The notes below the pieces were generated by a model. That model saw only the letters and a program-made list of their open reading frames with translations. It was not told the origin of the DNA and did not search any database. Position numbers and translations under genes: made by a program. Positions 1-10,077 of a stretch of 64,000 nt of DNA are shown one piece after another; position 1 is the stretch's first letter; each line of letters opens with the position of its first letter. This DNA is from Haliclona indistincta (Eukaryota > Porifera > Demospongiae > Haplosclerida > Chalinidae): contig OZ024783.1 in the NCBI GenBank assembly GCA_964017065.1, forward strand, positions 8,941,367 to 9,005,366. Direction: 5' to 3'.

Positions 1-158
1 TGTCGATGGTATGGACCCTCCACTGATAGTCTCACGTCACAAACACGAAAGTTATACCGTCTATTTGTACGGGAGCGAGAGTATGGATAAGACGCCACAT
101 AACTATAGAATAGAAGTGATACAAGTGAACACATCACTAAACTAGGTATCAAAATATC

Positions 159-416
159 TTACCCTGACGCCGAAAATCCAGAGCGCAAGAGAGGAGCTAT
201 TTGTCTAGCTGCTTCCAGCGCTAATTGTCCAAGCATCTTTGGAGGTGAGCAGCATGATAGCCACAATGCAATACAGTCACTATCCCACTCGTTTGTTGGT
301 TCTAGGCGTAGTTCAAGCCTGTCCCCAACACAAATACTACCAGTAGAAACATCATAAAACTTTATTCCTCTTGCTTGTGAAGAAAACGAAGCCAGCGATA
401 CAGGAGCAGCCACCAT
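159..416 (-). CDS. HIRAN-like domain, probable first exon of a gene leaving the window
   Basis: An ATG at 416 (minus strand) opens an 85-codon reading frame. After about 28 residues it has the pattern GDRLELRLEPTNEWDSDCIA followed by a LGQL...A..IAPLL stretch. This resembles the HIRAN domain, a small beta-barrel found in DNA-repair and helicase proteins such as HLTF, where it binds 3' DNA ends. The frame runs into GGGTAAGA near 161, a good splice donor, so this is probably a first exon whose gene continues left beyond position 1. The domain call rests on the E-P-x-N-x-x-D-x-x-A-I/V-A pattern alone. It could equally be a free-standing fragment, because transposon remnants surround it. Confidence 0.38.
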   Translation of the reverse strand: MVAAPVSLASFSSQARGIKFYDVSTGSICVGDRLELRLEPTNEWDSDCIALWLSCCSPPKMLGQLALEAARQIAPLLRSGFSASG

Positions 417-738
417 CGTGGTTGAGTCACGCGATTGTAGTTATTAAGCCAGTCGAAGCACGTCCTGGCATCAACAAAACAATGCCCTTGCGGCACAGCT
501 GTTATCCTCCAGACTAGAAGAGACATCTCTGATGGGTGTCAGTGGCGCTGCCCATCATGCCGAAAGAGCATAAGCCTCAGAGAAGGAAGTTTCTTCGACA
601 AATCAAGGTTGCCACTGCAGAAGTAGCTGATACTGATTTACTGGTGGGCTAGGCAGTATCCAGTTTTTGATGCTGAGGAGGAAGCCTAAGTCTCTAACAC
701 CATAGCAATACAAGTAAGAAAATAATTTTAATAAAAAT
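417..738. other. Gap with nothing recognised
   Basis: I see no reading frame with protein-like composition and no repeat shared with the rest of the window. It could hold the promoter of the minus-strand exon starting at 416. Confidence 0.4.
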
Positions 739-1142
739 TTGCTGATTAATTGTCACCATTCTTGGAAGGTGTATCAATGGCTAAGAGAAGTATGTAGCTA
801 TAGACTTGTAAATGTTGACCCTCAGATCAAGTTGGTTGGTCAGGGCATAGTGGTTGACATCGATGAGTCACTGTTTCGCCATAAACCTAAGGTAAACCAA
901 ATAAGTTATAAAGTAAACACCGGGAAAATATATACAAAGACATTCAGTAGCGCTTTACTATTAATTTTAACTTTAGTACTATCGTTGAAGGGCTACTTCA
1001 CAAGAGGTGTGGGTGTTCGGCATGTGTGATACCTCCACAACACCGGCTACAGGATACATGCAAATTGTCCAAACAAGGGATGCAGCAACGTTACTACCCA
1101 TAATAAGGGACCACGTACATCCAGGTATAATAATAACAAACA

Positions 1143-1767
1143 TTAGAGTATAGCTCAATGTTATTGACCAATCAGATTTACTAGATCCGAGGATCTATTT
1201 GCTGTAGAGACCATCCGCGAACGGATAGAGTCCATCCGCGAACAGATAGAGTCCTTCCGCGAACAGATAGACCACAGTTTGCTTAGTGAGAGTGCATTCA
1301 TAACAAGCCATAAAAATTGTTATTGCAAAAACAACGTGATGTGAGGCTTGTACACGTGTGAGCGTGAGTGAGTTCCAGAAACTAACTTTTTGTTGCGTCA
1401 GAAAGCCACTAGCAGACGCTAAAGCGATGGCGGAAGGACGGTAGGAGACGAGACAGAGTACCAGCAAGGTGTAACAAGACATGGAAAGCCGTTTAGCGAC
1501 GTACTCTAGCTAAACTCGACTGTGTTTTCCCATCGCTGAAGTAAGGCCGTGTTCTTTACAAAACATTTGCGCAGCGTCGAAAATTCCTTGTTGGATAGCA
1601 ACGGTTGCTATACTCTAAGCCGGTTAGAGACCTCGGCCAACGGGATCTACGCGGTATAGAAACCCTCGCGTCGCCATAGAACCCTCGCGCTACGCGCTCG
1701 TGTTCTATATGGCTTCCTCGGGTTTCTATACCGCGTAGATCCCTTGGCCTCGGTCTCTAACCTATAC
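1143..1767. mobile_element. About 625-bp foldback-containing MITE inside the transposase intron
   Basis: The segment starts ATTAGAGTATAGCTC and ends CTCTAACCTATAC. It matches, in reverse orientation, the segment at 48854-49487 over most of its length, including the repeated 'CCGCGAACGGATAGAGTC' motif, a CACGTGTGAGC core and the hairpin arm. It contains a long hairpin (1623-1763). It has no coding capacity. The ends share GTTAGAG/CTCTAAC, which is compatible with short terminal inverted repeats. Confidence 0.75.
1623..1763. repeat. 141-bp near-perfect hairpin in the MITE
   Basis: The left arm starts GTTAGAGACCTCGGCCAACG and the right arm is its reverse complement with few mismatches, ending TCGGTCTCTAAC. 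GGATCTACGCGGTATAGAAACCC lies within each arm (split here as GGATCTACGCGG plus TATAGAAACCC). The same hairpin is at 48860-48998. A shorter relative with GTTAGACAGC ends occurs four times upstream of the receptor genes. Confidence 0.85.
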
Positions 1768-2116
1768 TTATTACAACATTGACTACTTCAAATACTTACA
1801 GGTACAACAATATGGTCAGACATGTGGGCAGCATACAATGGGGTCACACAGCTCCCAAATGTTGCAGGCCACAGGACTGTCAATCATTCGGTAGAGTTTA
1901 TTGACTGCCGAACCTGTGTACACACCAACCATTATAGAGTCATATTGGAATAGGGTTAAGATTAAGTTCAAGCGGATGAAGGGTTGCCACCAGAGCCATT
2001 TGCCAGGATCAGGATATTTGGATAGATTTGTGTGGAGAGAGAGATATGGAAGAAATTCTGATGATTCACTTGATAACATCTTACGAGACATCGCACTGTG
2101 GTACCCAGTATAAACC

Positions 2117-2631
2117 AAATCTATGTATGGACTGGACTAATAATTTTTATCACAATTGATGAAATATACAAGAATGATTAGACATGTTCGAATTGCTGTG
2201 TACATGTTCAGGTCATAATAACACAATGTTTCTGACTATAAGAATGACATTTACATGATCTGATTACAATGATACAGTTATGCATGTTCTGCATGATTAT
2301 GTGCTGCTGATGGTTATTGGATGAGAATACCAAACGCTTGATACTCAACATGACTACGATCAAGTCACTGATGAATGTCAGTAGGAATGAAGAAGATACG
2401 AAGCTCGCTCCTGCTGCCCTTATACAGTCTATTTTACAATGATAATGGCAAATTCATGCACACGCATTAGCTATAATCAAAGACGCACCATTAGGAATTA
2501 TAGCAGCAGGAAATGAATTGACAGTAGAATAAGCAAATTCAGCGAATCATGCATAGTAAGTCAGCAGCAGTTAGTATATGCAGACAATGCCGCTGCAACC
2601 TGGAGTCGGCTGTGAGTATTGGTCCTTTGGG
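2117..2631. other. AT-rich gap, nothing recognised
   Basis: No conserved reading frame, splice-site pair or repeat shared with the window was seen. Confidence 0.4.
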
Positions 2632-3242
2632 TTAGATTATGTGAGGTCCCTTACGCCCTGATGCCATGACGTGGGGGTGGAGGAGGTCGATGGAAGATGC
2701 TGTCCATCGGGGTGTGCGCACAGTCCTTAGCTTGTTGTTGACCCTCCTGGCATGTGGCACAGATGTGCCTATAGCTGCACAGAGACACATTGCGCACTTC
2801 CCTCTATTCCAGGAGTTGCAGATAGGACGGGTCATGTTTGCCGGAGCAGGCAAGGGTCGACGATAGGCAGCTTGATTGTGTTGTGCAAAGCGGTCTGGTT
2901 GGTTCTGGTTTAGGATTGAGGCTAATGCACATTCTTGCACCAGTTGGTCTGACTCTGTGCAGAGGCGGCAGTGTGTGCCGATTCCTGACCTTGAGGCTAG
3001 GATTGTTGCAGCGTGAATGGAGCCATCTTGTGTTGCCCAGGGCCGGTCTGGCTTGGCAGCTGCATGTTGATGACATAGCCGGTCATAAGTGCACCAGCCG
3101 TCACTCCTTGATTTCTGGATTCTTGGATAACTAAGCTGGCATAATCGCATATCGGTCTCGCTTTGTCTGCATTCTCGGCTTGCAGTGTGATACGTTTCAG
3201 CATGCAGATGCACCGTGTCAGCAGGGATGATACTTCCCACAA
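2632..3242 (-). pseudogene. Retroelement gag-like fragment with zinc-knuckle cysteines
   Basis: Read on the minus strand, the segment shows a conserved order: a WCTYDR...A.KPDRPWA block, then CRLCTESDQLVQECAL, then ICNSWNRGKC. After a one-base frameshift it continues with RHICATCQ...A.DCAH. This C-x2-C...C and WNxGxC...yRHxCxxC series is typical of gag-like ORFs associated with retroelements in aquatic invertebrates and fishes. Two frameshifts are visible, near 3110 and near 2770, so it is not a working gene. The element type (for example a tyrosine-recombinase retroelement) cannot be fixed because no polymerase or recombinase is nearby. Confidence 0.5.
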
Positions 3243-3284
3243 GTGTGGTCTAGAATCAGTAAAATTATATATACTGCTAATAAA

Positions 3285-4215
3285 CTACTAACCTCTCCAG
3301 CTGTTGTGTGATTTGGAAGTTTTTTACATCATCAGCTGCTTTGGTGAAAGACAAATTGGTTCCAAGACTGCTCGACTTCAATGTACTTCATTGACTTGTA
3401 AACCATTAGTTGTACATAATTATAAAAGCAATATCACCCACCTACCAGATTGAATATACCATTTTCCAACTTTTCCAATGCCTGATAAATCTACAAAATG
3501 AATGTAGTGGCTAGGGATGATCCCAGAACAAGTAAATGCATGTACTAACCTGAACATAAAGTGAGTAAGCTAAAGTGAGTTATTAAAGAACTATTAACCA
3601 TCCTCTTCGAATTCTAGTTACAATTTTACAAAACCGACTTTTTGGTTGATCAAATAGCGGCCACCAAACACTCTTGAGCTAGCCCACCATTGCTTCATCT
3701 TAAATTTCCGACACTGAAATTCTACACGCAACACATGACCAATCTATGTTGTATAGTAATAGTGATAAACCATTTATTAGCATTTAAAAATGTCTAATTT
3801 ATACCCGAATGACAGAGAGTATGCCATGGGATACGCCGAGGGAACTGCATTCCTTATTCAGTTCAGTCATCAAGTTGTAAAAAGTTTCTCGTTCACAGAT
3901 AAAGACCTGATCTTCGTCCTCGTAGTCGTTTTCACTAGTGTATTTCCTGTCCAAGTAGCATTATTGTTATTATGAAGTATAATTATAATTATAAATAAAT
4001 TGCAATACATACCTGAATGTTTCAGCATAGATATGTTATGTGCTGGAGTAGTTGTAGTACTAGTATCAGTAGTAGCAGGATGGGCTGCTGCATCACCAGT
4101 GCTATCATCATCAGCTTCAAAACAGTCAAGCAACTTTGAGAGATTGCTAAAATTGTCGAGTTTGGACAGCCATTGCTGTTCGCTGCGCTCTTGGCTCTGT
4201 ACAAATGACCCAAGA
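3285..4215 (-). CDS. Possible multi-exon gene of unknown function (exon boundaries tentative)
   Basis: On the minus strand several stretches look like exons. About 4214-4012 encodes a SEQQWLSKLDNFSNL segment and an acidic, Thr-rich tail ending in CATTCAG|GTATGT. About 3959-3835 encodes an acidic DYEDEDQVFICERETF segment ending CGG|GTATAA. About 3730-3625 encodes KQWWASSRVFGGRYLIN. Short candidates lie at about 3493-3447 and 3385-3291. The phases of the first two exons do not join cleanly, so a small exon is missing or the copy is damaged. I do not recognise the protein. The order, composition and splice-like ends are the only support. Confidence 0.3.
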
Positions 4216-4642
4216 ATAGTTTTTAGAATCTTTGTTGGAAAAAATTGATTTCAAGCTGAAAACTTAACCTTGCCGCTGTAGTAAAGGAGGAACTGGGATG
4301 TGACCCAAAACTGGATAAAAGAAATAGTAATTTCTGATGTATCTGTAATTATTTTTGAACAAGTTTGTAAGTAACATCATCCTTGCCATTGAAAGCAAGA
4401 GTGTGGTCTGCACATGATGCTGAAGTTTGTACCAGACCTTATCTGGATACTGGATGTATGCATCTCTTTGTTCAATACTCCAATACTCCTGATTGATTAT
4501 GGTAACATACACTGTTATATGCTCACTATCGCCCAATGACTGTCACTTTGTTTTGTTATTCAGTTAGTTGTTGTGAAGGTAACCCATGCCCAACCTGCTT
4601 TCATATCGTTAAATGGATGCTTACGAGGTACTTTATCTACTA
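4216..4642. other. Gap, nothing firm
   Basis: A 90-codon minus-strand frame occurs here, but it has no recognisable features and no splice context. No shared repeats were seen. Confidence 0.3.
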
Positions 4643-5887
4643 TTAGGGAGGCACGGTAGTGCCTCCCTATGTAGGGTTGAACGAGAAAAAAAGATGGCGG
4701 CAACATACAATGTATTAGCGTTCAAACGCTGATATTTCGCCTGGTGATGAATTTTATACGTCAAAAGACACTTAAATCTGCTATCTGGCGTTGCCCCATC
4801 GTACAGTAGCAAGGAGATTGCTTGAAATTGTTACTAAAGTGACGAACCTGAAAACGGTGAAAATCGACTTTCGTCATCTTCGTTTTCTTTCTTTCTTTCT
4901 TTCTTTCTTCCACTCGCCTAGCGCCTTTACGCGAGCAGTGCCGAAACCAAAACACCCACGAACAGTCGTGAAATTCTCCTGGCATGTGCCTTTTGGACAT
5001 TGTTGTTAGCGTAACGGCGATATAAATTCCGCGATTTCTCGATCGTGATCCATTGTCAGCTAAGTGTTAGACGCCATTAATGTGATTGCGCAATACGCAC
5101 GTGACCAAGCAGTGGTTAGGGCACGTGACCAAGCACTAGCTTGAGTATCTCCACGCCGTATGGTTCACGGAGAACACATATCTGTATGGAGTCTTCGAAG
5201 AACGGCAAGCTATAGGATCACCATTCTGCGCTTGCCAGATAATTTCAACCGCCGTACAGGTCTACAAGCAAGTGTGGGCGGGGCTCGTATCCACTGCATG
5301 CATGCATGCGTAGGCGAGCTGAGTAACAAATATTTTTAGCTACAAGCTGGCTACAAGTTTAAATTCTTAATAATAAAGAAAAGCCATCAGCAACAGGAAA
5401 ACTAAACCAATGATGGAAACAAAGACGGCTCAGTACGTGCCGCATGATATTGAACTGCGTTTCACTGAAAAAGAAAAAGGACACAAACAAGAAAATAAAA
5501 AAGATTTCTATCGAAATCAAAAGGATGTAGGGTTGTGAAATCTACCACTGGTTCACAATGTATACTAACAAGGAACAAGCATGGAATGGTAACACAATTG
5601 ACTTGCTAACAGACCATAGATCCCTACATCAGTGGCTGTACACAAGCTGAATGCACGTCAGGTGTCAGTAGTCAACAAGTAGGTCGACCACACCACTAGC
5701 AACAGCACTAGCTGAACTAGCTATTGCCAACCACAGCAGCCACTGATGTAGGGATCTATGGTCTGTTAGCAAGTCAATTGTGTTACCATTCCATGCTTGT
5801 TCCTTGTTAGTATACATTGTGAACCAGTGGTAGATTTCACAACCCTACATCCTTTTGATTTCGATAGAAATCTTTTTTATTTTCTTT
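4643..5887 (+). mobile_element. Element A, copy 1 (composite foldback repeat)
   Basis: One end is TTAGGGAGGCACGGTAGTGCC followed by TCCCTA, a perfect short palindrome. About 850 bp of tail follows, then a long hairpin (arms about 5508-5640 and 5742-5887). The same structure occurs at 22003-23232, 51991-53250 and 62494-63739 in reverse orientation, and begins again at 63880. The tail holds an AAGATGGCGGC box (YY1-like), a TTCTTTC microsatellite and CACGTGAC repeats. It encodes no protein. One copy interrupts a receptor gene, which shows that the unit has been mobile. Confidence 0.8.
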
Positions 5888-6415
5888 TAGCACATGACTG
5901 TCTCATGACTTAACCTGGATCCCATCTCTGTCATCTCAAGCTAATAATGGGCTAACTGGTCTTCTTCCTTTTCAGATAGTGTGCCATGGCATTAAATTGC
6001 ATAAATCACACTTTTCTGTTGCTCGTCGGCGCCAGCCTAGCACAAGAGTGCAGAGGCCACGCGATGAGCATTTAGACTACTCTTGGCAGTGCATTGCTCG
6101 ACTCAAAGCACTCGGACGTCCCAATAACAGTCGAGAACGCATGCATGAGCCGAAGGCGAGTCCATTGTCACTGTTCGAGACCATTATTGACCGCGCTCTC
6201 ATGCTTTAAATCTCGCAATGCACTGCCATAAGTGGTTGAAATATTTTATAATCAAGATTCTACTGTGCATAAATTCTTTATATTATTTGGTTCTTTCTTT
6301 CTTTACATCTTAGTGTAGCTGTATTACTTGTTTAATAATAGATTGAAATAATTTGAAAATAATTTTATTATTCATTTTGTAATGTATTGTTGATTTTTTG
6401 TCTCTTTCTCTCCAG
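5888..6415 (+). other. Region before the ATM exons with one small unexplained frame
   Basis: A possible acceptor (CCTTTTCAG, about 5967-5975) precedes an open stretch to a TAA at 6207-6209. It encodes an Arg-rich segment ending FETIIDRALML. It does not resemble ATM and has no donor before its stop. A 46-codon frame at 10680-10820 ends similarly (TIIDHAIVL plus TAA), so the two may be relatives of one unknown small protein. Confidence 0.25.
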
Positions 6416-8258
6416 GATACTATTCAGAACATTCTGCTCAGTCTCAATCTTCGACTGCTTTCAACTCATAGAATCTTTGAGCGAAAACGGCTGTTCCTTG
6501 CCTATAGTCTGTTTGTTAACCTGGTTTGTCAGGAGTTAAAAACCGGTCTAGCAGGAACAGTGCGATTCGTGGTAATGGACATTGTCCACAGTGTGATCAG
6601 GATCATTAACAACCACAAGATGGACCAGCTGGAGCTAGCAGAACTATTCCCACCATGCTGTGCTACATTACACACACTGTGTAAAGCAGCTATTGAACAT
6701 TGCCCTCAAGTAAGCTCATGTTTCTGACACTAGCCTAGCTCCTCAGAAGTTTAGTGAAACCCCTCAAATGAGGACACCCCTCAAATGAGGACTCGTTGTA
6801 ATGCATACATTTCATATAATCCCGAATAAAATTACTTTAAAATGTTATACCATTCCTGAAATCAGGACATCATCATGGTCAGGGCACTATAATTTTGTGG
6901 GTCCGCAAGGGTGTCCGGATTAGAAGGGTTCCAATGTGACTTTGGATGTTAATTTTATCTTTGTCCTCTTATTTGTATAGGTGCTTGGTGGTCATCTTCA
7001 TAGTATTGTGTCCACAATGGTTCCCTTTGCTCAACGCTCATCACCGCTAGGTAGACAGGTGAGACATATTGTATTGTGACATTGTGTTTGCCTACCACCA
7101 TCTTATCTACCTTATACAACATGTAGATGACTACTGTTGAGTGTGCTGTTTAAATTATTTTGATAAAGTTATGTACAATGATAAGTACTAGTCGTGTATA
7201 ACTGATCATTCTTGATCTTTAGAGATACTTTGGAATTTTTGGTGCTTTGTGACCTTCATATCTATCTGTGCTAAGCTTCTATGTGCTGATTTGCAGCAAC
7301 TGATGTCTTTCAGTTATGATCGTGTTTCTGATAATCTCTCCCTCCCTCCCTCCCTCCCTCCCTCTCTCCCTCTCTCCCTCTCTCCCTCTCTCCCTCTCTC
7401 CCTCTCTCCCTCTCTCCCTCTCTCCCTCTCTCCCTCTCTCCCTCTCTCCCTCTCTCCCTCTCTCCATCTCTAGGTGCTTGGGTTGTTAGAGTATCTGATG
7501 GATCACTGCCAGTCACCTGACCTGATAGAAAATGCTTCTCTGCTGGATCCATTCCCCTCTCAGGAGCCCTTCACTAAACTATCAGAACGATGGAGAGAGA
7601 TAAGAGAGGCAACTGGTGAACTGAGCTTGGCTGAGGTACCAGTACACTGAGTAGGAGTTCACATGTATTAGTATAATTACAAAGAGGAAAGCATAAATTA
7701 TAGTATTAGCATGACTTCACGATTAGCAAGCTGCTATATATAGACCATGATTAACTAGGTAACTTTGTTGCGCGCAGCCAAGCATTGTTGCTTACAACAA
7801 ACTCGCGCAGTGTGTCAGGCGAATTCAAAGCAACTTTGTTGCTCGAATAGAACGCCGTTTTATTCCAGTTGTACGCAGCATTTGTGTAAGCAGCAAAGTT
7901 GAATAGTGTATCATCGGATTGGTCGATTCTTAAACTTAAATTATATCACTAGCTGTAGGGCATTATTGTGGGTTGTAATCTCGACATTAAGCTTGTCATG
8001 ACAATTTTGTTTTGGATTTAGGAGATCGAACGGTTTCTGTCACTATGGCACCACAAGGACAGCCCCTCTTCCAATACAGTCTCCACATCCTCCTCTTCAC
8101 CGTCTGTTGAGGGACTGAGATGCCTTCGATCCATTCTCCGATCGTCCCAGTGTGAGCTGAAGCACCTTCTAGTGAAATCAAGTGAGCCGCATGTGTGTAG
8201 TCTTTATTACATTAGTAATGTATGTGCATGGCGCAATCTGATGTCTCTACTTGATCAA
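6416..8258 (+). CDS. ATM: ATM kinase fragment: four consecutive exons of the helical-repeat region
   Basis: Four exons join without a phase error (all phase 0): 6416-6709, 6981-7058, 7474-7635 and 8022-8258. Each is bounded by AG...GT (for example TCTCCAG at 6409-6415, CAA|GTAAGC at 6709). The 257 encoded residues follow vertebrate ATM in order: a VMDIVHSVIRIINNHK stretch, a GHLHSIVSTMVP stretch (vertebrate HLHVIVGTLIP), a VLGLLEYL...SLLDPFP stretch (VLDLLKYL...LLDPFP) and an EIERFLSL...EGLRCLRSIL stretch (EINHFLSV...EGLKDLRRQL). This is part of the alpha-solenoid between the N-terminus and the FAT domain. ATM is the large PI3K-related kinase that signals DNA double-strand breaks in the nucleus. 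No FAT or kinase exons and no earlier exons occur in the window. Either introns are long and repeat-filled, or this is a truncated copy. Confidence 0.78.
7336..7466 (+). repeat. (CCCTCTCT)n microsatellite directly before an ATM splice acceptor
   Basis: About 130 bp of almost pure pyrimidine repeats of CCCT and CCCTCTCT end 7 bases before the TAG acceptor at 7471-7473. It therefore forms the polypyrimidine tract of that intron. The long Leu/Pro/Ser and Arg/Glu/Gly frames through it are artefacts. Confidence 0.95.
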
Positions 8259-8782
8259 GTAAGTAATAAGCGCAAGCCAGTGTTACATACACACATATGT
8301 ACTGACAATGTTGGATTTAAATGGTTATAACAATGTACAAGGAACAGTAATCAAGAACACACACGCATAAATATCCTAGGAACATTCTATTGTTAAAAAT
8401 TGAATAATGAAGATGATAAATTTAAATGTTTTATAAAGAATGCACACCTGTTAATTATGTCTGAAGAACTTGCTATACAATAGCTTATTGCTATCTGTGA
8501 TTTTGTTATTTGCAACACACAAATAATGCATTAGGAACCTATATACCTGTATCTACAGTACACATCCATGGTAACGTGATTTACATGCACATGGTAGAGA
8601 AATAAGTTGACGATTAGAAAGTTGCTCACTTCGTAACAAGTGTTCAGTCTTGCTCAGTTTCTTCATCACTCGTCAGTATTTGATCCAAACTGCTTATCAC
8701 CGTACTCTGAAGCGTCTGTATTGTGGTTTCTTCTCCTTCTATAAGCGGTTTTCTTTCCGCTATTCCTTCTCTTATTCCTTTC
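8259..8782. other. Gap between the ATM exons and the MULE
   Basis: No further ATM-like exon was found. A minus-strand frame with an Ile/Glu-rich segment occurs at about 8650-8780 but is not recognised. Confidence 0.3.
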
Positions 8783-9435
8783 GAAAGCGGTTATGTGCAG
8801 GAATACATCTCATGCGGACTAACAGCGCACCTCCGGATACCATCCGTCTTGTTTAACGTACGCGCGAAATATGAAATTATACAGCCGGTACGCGGTATAT
8901 CGCGCGGGAACAGTATGTCAGACTGTAGTGATCGCTATTCTTGCCCATTTGATTCCTGTGCTCGAAGTTACACACGGTATCATGACTTGAAACGACACTG
9001 GGTCAATATACACAAGCAATCCATTGAGCAACTAGTCGAACAGCAACCTCAGGACAAGAAACCATTTGTTTGTGATGACTGCAGTCACACATTCACCAGG
9101 AAAGATACCTTGAAAGCACATATAGCGAAGTTTCATGGAAGAAGAGAAACGAAAGAAGGGCGGTTCAAGTGTCCTTATGAAGAATGTGAAGATATCGCAG
9201 GATTTTACAATGTGCAAAGCCTTATCAAACACTGCCAAGAAAAACATAACGATGAATTTGGTGAGGTGTATAGTACTACTACGTACAATAACATTAATAA
9301 TCAATATTTTTAGAGATCCAAAGTCTTGAATTCACCTCTGAGAGTGAATTCTTTTCCTGGAAAGAGAAAGAGGAAGAATTGACATACACACATTACATAA
9401 AAACTACTGACGGCAAGATGACTAAATGTACAACA

Positions 9436-9545
9436 AGTGAGACCAAGGAGGAGTCATGCCAAGCAAGTGAGACCAAGGAGGAGTCATGCAGCCAAGCAAG
9501 TGAGACCAAGGAGGATTCATCCAGCCAAGCAAGTGAGACCAAAGG
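9436..9545 (+). repeat. Coding tandem repeat (about 33 bp) in MULE exon 2
   Basis: CAAGTGAGACCAAGGAGGAG recurs about four times, encoding an ASETKEES unit. The last unit carries the splice donor AAAG|GTAAAA at 9544. The array makes a hydrophilic linker between the zinc fingers and the transposase core. Confidence 0.85.
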
Positions 9546-9585
9546 TAAAATTCACAACAAAACTGCTTAACTATACATGTATAAA

Positions 9586-10077
9586 CAGGAGCACATGAAC
9601 AGAAGGAGCGTGCAACTTTAGTGCCAACACTTTAATAATTAATGACGTACTTCCGCTTTACCTAGGTATGAACGTACGTCATATCTATTTAACGCGCATT
9701 ACTTGGTAAGTTTACGACAGCGAGCGCGCCTGGTGTTGCTCAGCTCGAATACGGTCATCTCAGCTTTCATTGCGCTCCTCACGGGCAAGTTCTTTACTTG
9801 TTGTAAACGAATCCGCCGGGGAGACAGCATGATCAGCTTTCTCTTGGAGCTGGCCTGACTAAGACGTCGAGGGCGACTCAGGGGTTCGCGCCATCCTCTC
9901 TTGCCGCACTTAGATCTATTATGTAGCACGTGCACAGAACTACGTCACGCATATTTAATGAAGCACAAAAACTTCCAAATATGGAAGTTCTGAGCACACA
10001 TCTGTGAATCTAATTATACACTGTTGGCACTAACGCGCGGTTCACAGTTGCACGCTTCTTCTGTTCATGTGCTCCTG
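9586..10077. mobile_element. 492-bp MITE with 7-bp target duplication
   Basis: The termini CAGGAGCACATGAACAGAAG and its reverse complement (ending CATGTGCTCCTG at 10077) are inverted repeats extending to about 45 bp with gaps, including GTGCCAACA/TGTTGGCAC. GTATAAA flanks both sides (9579-9585 and 10078-10084). It lies in intron 2 of the MULE gene, so it arrived after that element or travels with it. It has no coding capacity. Confidence 0.88.

Larger units (their letters stand above)
739..2116 (+). pseudogene. Merlin / ISXO2-like (IS1595-type) DDE transposase, broken
   Basis: Three coding blocks fit this transposase family in order. Block 1 (about 750-891) has the first catalytic Asp in GIVVDIDESLFRHKPK and ends at AAG|GTAAAC. 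Block 2 (about 977-1124) starts after TTTAG, has the VWVFG...QIVQTRDAATLLPII stretch, and ends at CCAG|GTATAA. Block 3 (1802-2116) starts after TTACAG and has the second Asp in WSDMWAAY and the Glu in IIESYWNRVK. Blocks 2 and 3 join in phase. Breaks seen: a TGA in block 2 where a glycine codon is expected, and a one-base insertion in block 3 around 1930 that shifts the frame just before IIESYW. A MITE sits in the second intron. No terminal repeats of the transposon itself were identified. It is a dead copy. Confidence 0.75.

Noticed and set aside
1195..1482. Minus-strand frame with repeated LFADGLYPFADG units
   Set aside because: It lies within a MITE whose second copy at 48854-49487 does not keep the frame.
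7249..7552. Long Leu/Pro/Ser frame and Arg/Glu/Gly frames on both strands
   Set aside because: Translation of the CCCTCTCT microsatellite. The real coding sequence begins at the acceptor at 7474.
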